10,036 bases of DNA from Actinomycetota bacterium (GTDB lineage Bacteria; Actinomycetota; Acidimicrobiia; Acidimicrobiales; Ilumatobacteraceae). Positions 5,613 through 10,036 of this stretch are shown here, one piece after another. Position numbers and translations under genes: made by a program. The stretch's first letter is position 1; every line of letters begins with the position of its first letter. The stretch spans positions 1 to 10,036 of the forward strand of contig SXWG01000039.1 in the NCBI GenBank assembly GCA_005789925.1, written 5' to 3'. The notes under the pieces are model-generated. The model did not search any database and was not told the origin of the DNA. It was given only the letters and a program-made list of their open reading frames with translations.

Positions 5613-6122
5613 ATGCCACCGAAATTGCGCGGAAAGTGGGCCCTCGGAATCACCCCTCGGAACTTCACCTGGATCATCAAGGACAAGGTCGCCATCTGTG
5701 AACGGCCTGGCGGATACGGCGACAATCACCGTCGCGTGAGGCGCCAGGAAGAAATCATCTGGCTGCGTGAGAATCGTTTCGACTTGGTCGTCAGCATGAT
5801 CGCTGCCCCCCACAATCTTCACGCGTACCAAGAGTTGAACATGCCGTATCGGCACCGTCCGCTGAGCGGCGCCGATGACCTCGACGCATGGCTCCGTGTG
5901 TTCTACGTCGAATTACGTGACCTCATCAACAACGACTCGAAGATCGTCCTACACGCTGAAGAAGTGGGTGACCGAATCGTCGGAATCATGGGTGGGTACA
6001 TCCGTTGGAGCGGCATGCTCGACGATCCGTCGCAAGCCATCGAAATCACCGAACGAATCTGCGGACGCCAGCTTGACAGTTGGTCGCGCGAGCTGATTCT
6101 TCGGGTACACGAGATTCGTTGA
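5613..6122 (+). CDS. Dual-specificity-phosphatase-fold protein with Cys-to-Ala active site (probable pseudophosphatase)
   Basis: This 169-residue protein has the layout of small tyrosine/dual-specificity phosphatases. It has an N-terminal strand and RPGG turn (FTWIIKDKVAICERPGG, 18-34), then EIIWLRENRFDLVVSM (47-62) and MPYRHRPLSGADDLDAWLR (77-95), where the general-acid loop would lie. The P-loop region VLHAEEVGDRIVGIMGGYI (112-130) follows, then DDPSQAIEITERI (137-149). The family P-loop is H-C-x5-R; here H114-A115-x5-R121 has all but the catalytic cysteine, which is Ala. The codon is GCT, two changes from either Cys codon, so a single sequencing error does not explain it. If the assignment holds, the protein cannot do Cys-based catalysis and may bind phospho-ligands or regulate instead. 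It follows tilS and precedes an SDR operon; partners are unknown. The family call rests on motif reading alone. Confidence 0.62.
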   Translation: MPPKLRGKWALGITPRNFTWIIKDKVAICERPGGYGDNHRRVRRQEEIIWLRENRFDLVVSMIAAPHNLHAYQELNMPYRHRPLSGADDLDAWLRVFYVELRDLINNDSKIVLHAEEVGDRIVGIMGGYIRWSGMLDDPSQAIEITERICGRQLDSWSRELILRVHEIR

Positions 6123-6123
6123 C

Positions 6124-6152
6124 TTCACTTTCAGGGTTCGCACTCGTAAGGT
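6124..6152 (+). promoter_or_regulatory. Candidate promoter of the epimerase-hydrolase-oxidoreductase operon
   Basis: TTCACT (6124-6129) and TAAGGT (6147-6152) are separated by 17 bases. The predicted start of transcription, near 6159, is one base before GTG 6160, which suggests a leaderless or nearly leaderless mRNA. A rival reading is that AAGG at 6148-6151 is a Shine-Dalgarno site eight bases from the GTG. Confidence 0.38.
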
Positions 6153-6159
6153 TGAGAGC

Positions 6160-7131
6160 GTGAAGACCCGCAAAGTTCTCATCACCGGAATGGGTGGCGA
6201 GCTTGGTTCGTTGATCGCATCGCGCTTTGAACAAGCCGACTGGGTCGGTGACATTCGCGGGTTCGACATGGACCCACCCCGTCGTCGCTTGCGACACGCA
6301 TCTTTCACGCGCATCCTTCCAGGCGACATCGACCAGATGTCGCAGTTCATCTCAGACTTCCAACCACAAGTCATCGTGCACGTCGGCGTGTGGGAGCCTC
6401 ACGCACGACTCGCCACCGAACACGCTCGTGTCGCCACAGGCAACGTCGCCCGTGCCGTGTTCGACACTGCTCATCAACTCGACTCACTTGAATCTGTTGT
6501 GCTGAGAAGCGGCATCGAGGTGTACGGCGCTGCCTCTCACTCACCCCACATCGCGACAGAGGAAAGTGACGTTGCACCCACAACGGTGTACGGCAAAATC
6601 TGTGCCAACCTCGAAGCACGCGTCAACGCATTACATGCCGCTCGTGGCGTGAACACATGTGTCTTGCGACTCGCCCCTGTCGTGGGTCCTCATGTTCCAA
6701 GTCCGCTTGGTCGCGTGCTGCGCATGCCAGCAGTTCCATTCCATGGACTCGGGAACCCTGCATTCTGCGTGGTCGAAGACACCGACGCTGCAGATGCGTT
6801 CGTGTCAGCAGGAACTCGTCAGGCGCACGGCGTTGCAAACATCTGTGCCAATGGTGCAATCAGCGTGTTACGTGCGATTCTCGCTGGACGACGCGTACCA
6901 GTTCCGACAATCGGTCCGGCGTGGTGGACTGCACGAGCGATGTCCGGAGTCGCCGGTGCACCGATTCCCGATCACGTGTCAGAGGTGCTGCACAAGGGCC
7001 GACTTGCGGCGAGCAACGAAGCTGCTCATCTGCTGCGCTTTGCACCGCGTCACACCACGATGGAAGTCATCGAGCGACTGTACGAGTGGCCAAGCATCGA
7101 ACATGTACCTGCAAAGAGACAGGTCGCCTGA
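6160..7131 (+). CDS. Extended-SDR NAD-dependent epimerase/dehydratase family protein
   Basis: This 323-residue protein has an NAD(P)-binding Rossmann start KVLITGMGGELGSLIA (5-20, TGxxGxxG) and the extended-SDR landmarks RSGIEVYG (116-123), RLAPVVGP (170-177) and VEDTDAADAF (205-214). The normal catalytic Tyr-x3-Lys is altered: the text at 144-148 is Y-G-K-I-C, with Lys at +2 and Cys at +4. The run from VLRLAPVVGPHVPSPLGRVL onward resembles mycobacterial GalE2-like proteins (Rv0501 type), which as I recall also lack a standard YxxxK, so real sugar epimerase activity is doubtful. The start is GTG 6160. Its stop overlaps the next gene (TGATG), so it is translationally coupled to the alpha/beta hydrolase. 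Confidence 0.83.
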   Translation: MKTRKVLITGMGGELGSLIASRFEQADWVGDIRGFDMDPPRRRLRHASFTRILPGDIDQMSQFISDFQPQVIVHVGVWEPHARLATEHARVATGNVARAVFDTAHQLDSLESVVLRSGIEVYGAASHSPHIATEESDVAPTTVYGKICANLEARVNALHAARGVNTCVLRLAPVVGPHVPSPLGRVLRMPAVPFHGLGNPAFCVVEDTDAADAFVSAGTRQAHGVANICANGAISVLRAILAGRRVPVPTIGPAWWTARAMSGVAGAPIPDHVSEVLHKGRLAASNEAAHLLRFAPRHTTMEVIERLYEWPSIEHVPAKRQVA

Positions 7132-7979
7132 TGCCGTTCACGAACGCGAGCGACGGTATTCGACTTCACTACGAAGTAACAGGTCGGCGAAACGGTCCAC
7201 GAGTTCTTCTCATCCAAGGACTTGGCGCCGAGAAGAACTCGTGGAACCTGCAGCGGGCCGCACTCGCATGGCGTCATCGCACGGTTGCGTTTGACAACCG
7301 GGGTTCTGGTCGCAGTGACAAACCCACTGTGGACTTCACACTCGAGCAGATGGCTGACGATGCAATCGCGGTTCTCGATGCAGCGGGCATCGAATCCGCA
7401 CACGTGGTGGGGCTCTCTATGGGCGGTGCAATCTCGCAGATTGTCGCATTGAAGTATCCGAATCGCATACGCTCCCTCACCCTGGTTGCCACGAGTTGTC
7501 GCAATCACGCGTGGCGTGAAGGGTTGTTGCAGACCTGGGCCGACAAGGCCCGTACCGACGGGCTCACAGCCATGAGTAAAGAGGCAGCGCGATGGATGAT
7601 TGGGCCGCGTTCGTTTCGCCGTTTGTTGCCCGCCATGGGCATTCTCGGCCCGCTCGGTCTGATCAGCCCAGTTGAAGGTTTCACGGGGCAGGTCACAGCC
7701 ATCGTGAACACCGATGACAATGAGATGCATGCGATGCTCGGGTCAATTGCCTGCCCAACCCTCGTCGTGGTCGGTAACCAAGACATTCTCACACCGCGCG
7801 GCGATGCAGAGGAACTCGCTGACCTCATTCCGACTGCAGAGCTCGTCGTCATCAGTGGTGCAGCACATGGTGTGACAATCGAACACGCCACCACGTTCAA
7901 TCGCATTCTGTTGTCTTTCCTGAAGCGCGCCGAGGCGGCATTCGTGCTACACGGTGACGCTGCGCTCAGCGTCATCTGA
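7131..7979 (+). CDS. Alpha/beta-fold hydrolase
   Basis: This 282-residue hydrolase has the full alpha/beta catalytic set: nucleophile Ser96 in the elbow GLSMGG, acid Asp218 (VVGNQDILTP) and His246 (SGAAHGVTIEH). The oxyanion-hole segment reads LIQGLGA (27-33), with Gln-Gly where many relatives have His-Gly, followed by AFDNRGSGRSDKP (53-65). The cap region is about 120-190. The layout fits esterases, lactonases and the 3-oxoadipate enol-lactonase-like group; the substrate cannot be told from sequence. The last ten or so residues after the final helix are a weakly conserved tail. ATG 7131 overlaps the stop of the epimerase-like gene by one base, and the FAD oxidoreductase gene starts 12 bases after its stop, so the three form an apparent operon. 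Confidence 0.9.
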   Translation: MPFTNASDGIRLHYEVTGRRNGPRVLLIQGLGAEKNSWNLQRAALAWRHRTVAFDNRGSGRSDKPTVDFTLEQMADDAIAVLDAAGIESAHVVGLSMGGAISQIVALKYPNRIRSLTLVATSCRNHAWREGLLQTWADKARTDGLTAMSKEAARWMIGPRSFRRLLPAMGILGPLGLISPVEGFTGQVTAIVNTDDNEMHAMLGSIACPTLVVVGNQDILTPRGDAEELADLIPTAELVVISGAAHGVTIEHATTFNRILLSFLKRAEAAFVLHGDAALSVI

Positions 7980-7991
7980 CAGGCTCGCCAT

Positions 7992-8942
7992 ATGCGAATC
8001 GCCGTCATCGGCGCCGGATTGAGCGGATTATTGGCGGCCCGTGATCTTCGTCGCGCAGGGCATGATGTCGTCGTCGTAGACAAAGGTGGCGGAGTCGGTG
8101 GACGAATGGCCACACGGCGCATCGGTGATGCAGTTCTCGACCACGGTGCACAGTTCTTCACAGTGCGCAGCGACCTGTTCGCCACGGAAGTCGATGAATG
8201 GCTCGCCAACGGCGTCGCACGCGAATGGTGTCATGGTTTCGCCGACATTGACGGTCATCTGAGATACATGGGCGTCGGCGGTATGACGTCAATTGCGAAA
8301 TACTTGGCACGCGATGCTGACGTGCGACTTGGTGTCACCGTGTCGCAACTTGATTTCAACTCGATGTCAGGTGAATGGCGGATCACTGCGACGACACGAC
8401 AAGGAGATGACGTCGACCTCATCGCCGATGCAACCGTCGTCACAGCACCTCTGCCGCAGACATTCGCGATACTCGGATCAGTCGCCGACGATATCCCAGG
8501 ATCTATTCGCGACATTGAATACGACCCGACGTTGTGTCTTCTAGCCACGCTGAAGCGACAAGTACCTGTGAGCGAATCAGGTGCGCTGCAGTCACCTGAC
8601 GATGTCTTCTCGTTCGTGTGCGACAACGTACGCAAAGGAACGTCCACTACCCCGAGTATGACGTTTCATGTCGAGCCGGTCCTCTCTGCGTCACACTACG
8701 ACCGCCCAGACGACGACGTGCATGCGCTGCTGCTCGAGCACGTCACGCGTTACATCGCCCACGATGACATCGACGAGTCACAACTGAAGAAGTGGCGCTT
8801 CGCCACTCCACGTCGCACCCACAGCGAATCGTGCTGGACCCATCCGCACATTCCACTTGTGTTGGCAGGTGATGCTTTCGACGGCCCACGCATGGAGGGA
8901 GCCGCGCTCAGCGGTATTGCTGCTGCAGCTGCACTCAGCTGA
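7992..8942 (+). CDS. Renalase-like NAD(P)/FAD-dependent oxidoreductase
   Basis: This 316-residue flavoprotein binds FAD. The N-terminal dinucleotide fold MRIAVIGAGLSGLLAARDL has GxGxxG at 7-12, with the acidic D30 and GGGVGGRMATRR (32-43) after it. The next landmark, LDHGAQFFTVR (49-59), is typical of the bacterial renalase-like group (COG3380). The C-terminal FAD segment LVLAGDAFDGPRMEGAALSG (289-308) closes the fold. Bacterial renalases oxidise wrongly reduced dihydronicotinamide isomers; whether this protein does so is inference, since broader amine-oxidase-like roles exist. The ATG has AGG (7981-7983) eight bases upstream. The last codons overlap the convergent polyprenyl synthase gene by eight bases, and no terminator is visible between them. 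Confidence 0.87.
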   Translation: MRIAVIGAGLSGLLAARDLRRAGHDVVVVDKGGGVGGRMATRRIGDAVLDHGAQFFTVRSDLFATEVDEWLANGVAREWCHGFADIDGHLRYMGVGGMTSIAKYLARDADVRLGVTVSQLDFNSMSGEWRITATTRQGDDVDLIADATVVTAPLPQTFAILGSVADDIPGSIRDIEYDPTLCLLATLKRQVPVSESGALQSPDDVFSFVCDNVRKGTSTTPSMTFHVEPVLSASHYDRPDDDVHALLLEHVTRYIAHDDIDESQLKKWRFATPRRTHSESCWTHPHIPLVLAGDAFDGPRMEGAALSGIAAAAALS

Positions 8943-9912
8943 CGCTGTCGAGCAACGCGACAGGTGCGTCGCGCATCGCGCCGACACGAGTTGTCGACGG
9001 CAAGGCGTCACAGGCTTCGTGGGCTTTTGCGACAAAACCTCGCGCTTGTTCGATCGCTTTCTTGACACCACCGTTGCTGCGGACGATGTCAAGCACTTTC
9101 TCGCGCTCGGCGTGATCGAGAGGCTTTCCCAGAATGCCGTTCAGCTCGCTCGCTGCTGGCCCACCTGCGGCAAGAGTGAGGATGACGGGCAGCGTGTACA
9201 CACCTTCGACCATGTCGTGACCTGCAGGCTTACCCAGCTGCTCGTCAGTGGCAGTGATGTCGAGAACATCGTCGACCACTTGGAACACCATGCCGTATGC
9301 ATCGCCATACACGGTCAACGCGTCGATGTGTGGGCGATCGAAACCCGACACCAATCCGCCAATGCGTGTAGCGGTGCCATACAACGAAGCGGTCTTGCCG
9401 TCGATCGATGCGAGGTATGCATCCATCGGACGTGCGACGTTGTAGGTGTGACGCAACTCAAGAATTTGTCCCTCGCACAACCGTCCGATGGTGCGCGCCA
9501 ACAAACCTGCAACTTCGGTTCCAAGTGACGCTGCGATTTCTGACGCCTTCGCCAACAAGAAGTCGCCAGCAAGAATTGCCTGCAGGTTTCCCCACTTTGC
9601 GTTCACGGTTTCGACACCGCGGCGCACGTCAGATTCATCCATGACGTCGTCGTGGTACAAAGATCCCAGGTGCACCAATTCGCAGGCGATGCCGCCCATG
9701 ACGGCGTCGTCCGATACCGCACGGTCATCGGCTGCAGAAGCGACCAATGTCATAACCGGCCGCAGACGCTTTCCACCGGCCGAAATGAGGTGGGAAGCGA
9801 TTTGCGTGAGGTAATCGTCGGGCGTGCGAACCGCCTGAAGGATGGCTTCTTCCACGCGTGCGCGGTCGGCATCCATGCCGGGTAAATCGAGCAGTGGGGA
9901 CCGGCTCACCAC
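8935..9912 (-). CDS. Polyprenyl diphosphate synthase (long-chain trans-isoprenyl transferase)
   Basis: This 325-residue enzyme adds isopentenyl diphosphate units to an allylic diphosphate, most likely to make the C35-C50 side chain of menaquinone. GGKRLRP is at 46-52, the first Asp-rich motif HDDVMDES at 87-94, GDFLLAKA at 116-123, Lys173 in DGKTASL, and the second Asp-rich motif DDVLD at 214-218 with GKPAGHDMVEGVYTLPVI after it (227-244). Both DDxxD motifs are intact, so it should be active; chain length cannot be set safely from sequence. The start is GTG 9912 or, equally possible, GTG 9909. There is no Shine-Dalgarno site, and a TAGCCT box (complement of 9916-9921) would place the mRNA start at 9909. 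It is divergent from clpC. Confidence 0.92.
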   Translation of the reverse strand: MVSRSPLLDLPGMDADRARVEEAILQAVRTPDDYLTQIASHLISAGGKRLRPVMTLVASAADDRAVSDDAVMGGIACELVHLGSLYHDDVMDESDVRRGVETVNAKWGNLQAILAGDFLLAKASEIAASLGTEVAGLLARTIGRLCEGQILELRHTYNVARPMDAYLASIDGKTASLYGTATRIGGLVSGFDRPHIDALTVYGDAYGMVFQVVDDVLDITATDEQLGKPAGHDMVEGVYTLPVILTLAAGGPAASELNGILGKPLDHAEREKVLDIVRSNGGVKKAIEQARGFVAKAHEACDALPSTTRVGAMRDAPVALLDSVS

Positions 9913-9950
9913 GTCAGGCTACGCCACCACGACGCGACTGTTCCCAACCC

Positions 9951-9980
9951 TGCCGGTACACTTGGTACACATCACCGGCA
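9951..9980. promoter_or_regulatory. Inverted and direct repeats in the clpC upstream region (candidate operator)
   Basis: TGCCGGT (9951-9957) and ACCGGCA (9974-9980) form a perfect 7-base inverted repeat 16 bases apart. Nested in it is the direct repeat GGTACAC (9955-9961 and 9964-9970) with a nine-base period. It lies between the divergent polyprenyl synthase and clpC genes, a place where a clp regulator would be expected. It does not match the ClgR or heat-shock operator patterns I know. A weak promoter (TTGGTA 9962-9967, AATTGT 9984-9989) overlaps it. Confidence 0.45.
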
Positions 9981-10004
9981 CAAAATTGTGTCGGGAACAA
10001 CAAC

Positions 10005-10011
10005 AAGGTGG
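10005..10011 (+). promoter_or_regulatory. Ribosome binding site of clpC
   Basis: AAGGTGG lies five bases before TTG 10017 and is close to the ideal AAGGAGG. It marks TTG 10017 as the start and argues against GTG 10008, which lies inside the site itself. Confidence 0.65.
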
Positions 10012-10016
10012 TCATC

Positions 10017-10036
10017 TTGTTCGAACGCTTTACCGA
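10017..10036 (+). CDS. clpC: ATP-dependent Clp protease ATPase ClpC, first codons only
   Basis: Only six codons are in the window. From a TTG start they read M-F-E-R-F-T, the very conserved beginning of ClpC (MFERFTDRAR). ClpC is an AAA+ unfoldase that feeds substrates to ClpP. The identity rests on this short match, supported by the good ribosome binding site and the reading frame staying open to the window end. The AAA+ domains lie outside the window. Confidence 0.75.

Noticed and set aside
6657..7979. Reading the alpha/beta hydrolase frame from 6657 as a 440-residue fusion protein
   Set aside because: The extra 158 residues overlap the epimerase-like gene in another frame and look like shadow sequence; ATG 7131 begins the conserved hydrolase text.
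9993..10021. SigR-type promoter (GGGAAC ... GTT) at the clpC start
   Set aside because: The spacing (20 bases) is marginal and the predicted mRNA start would fall inside the coding region after the TTG start and ribosome binding site.
1..10036. Mobile elements, CRISPR arrays, defence islands, tRNA or rRNA genes
   Set aside because: No transposase, integrase, regular spacer repeats, att-like duplications or RNA gene signatures were seen; gene content is core-chromosome in character.

Overview
The window looks like core chromosome of a moderately high-GC actinobacterium. The best, though unproven, guess is the class Acidimicrobiia (Ilumatobacter-like). The grounds are an ECF sigma factor and zinc anti-sigma pair of SigR/RsrA type, a DUF5522 protein, a ClpC start, many GTG/TTG starts, hairpin terminators and several genes with no Shine-Dalgarno site but a TANNNT box just before the start codon. 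I see no mobile element, CRISPR array, tRNA or rRNA, and no gene-free stretch longer than about 150 bases.

Left part (1-2340). A partial aldose 1-epimerase-like gene runs leftwards off the window edge. A Cys-rich lipoprotein with a peptidoglycan-binding domain and a terminal EF-hand loop is transcribed divergently from it. The two start codons are only 20 bases apart and appear to share overlapping -10 boxes. After a hairpin come a short-chain dehydrogenase and a translationally coupled small Cys-cluster protein (DUF5522), closed by a strong terminator.

Stress-regulation part (2341-4668). A FAS1/fasciclin lipoprotein faces away from an operon of a MarR-type regulator, an ECF sigma factor and its RsrA-like anti-sigma factor. 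The anti-sigma keeps the C-x25-H-x3-C-x2-C zinc/redox pattern. A one-helix small membrane protein follows.

Housekeeping and oxidoreductase part (4675-8942). tilS (tRNA-Ile lysidine synthetase) is followed by a tyrosine-phosphatase-fold protein whose catalytic Cys position holds Ala. This is probably a pseudophosphatase and is the most unusual gene in the window. An apparent operon of an extended SDR epimerase-like protein, an alpha/beta hydrolase and a renalase-like FAD oxidoreductase comes next.

Right end (8935-10036). A polyprenyl diphosphate synthase gene converges on the FAD gene with an 8-base overlap. It diverges from the first codons of clpC, across a short intergenic region that holds nested inverted and direct repeats. 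I found no clearly new multi-gene system. The strongest leads are the pseudophosphatase, the MarR-SigR-RsrA operon, the shared -10 promoter and the clpC upstream repeats.
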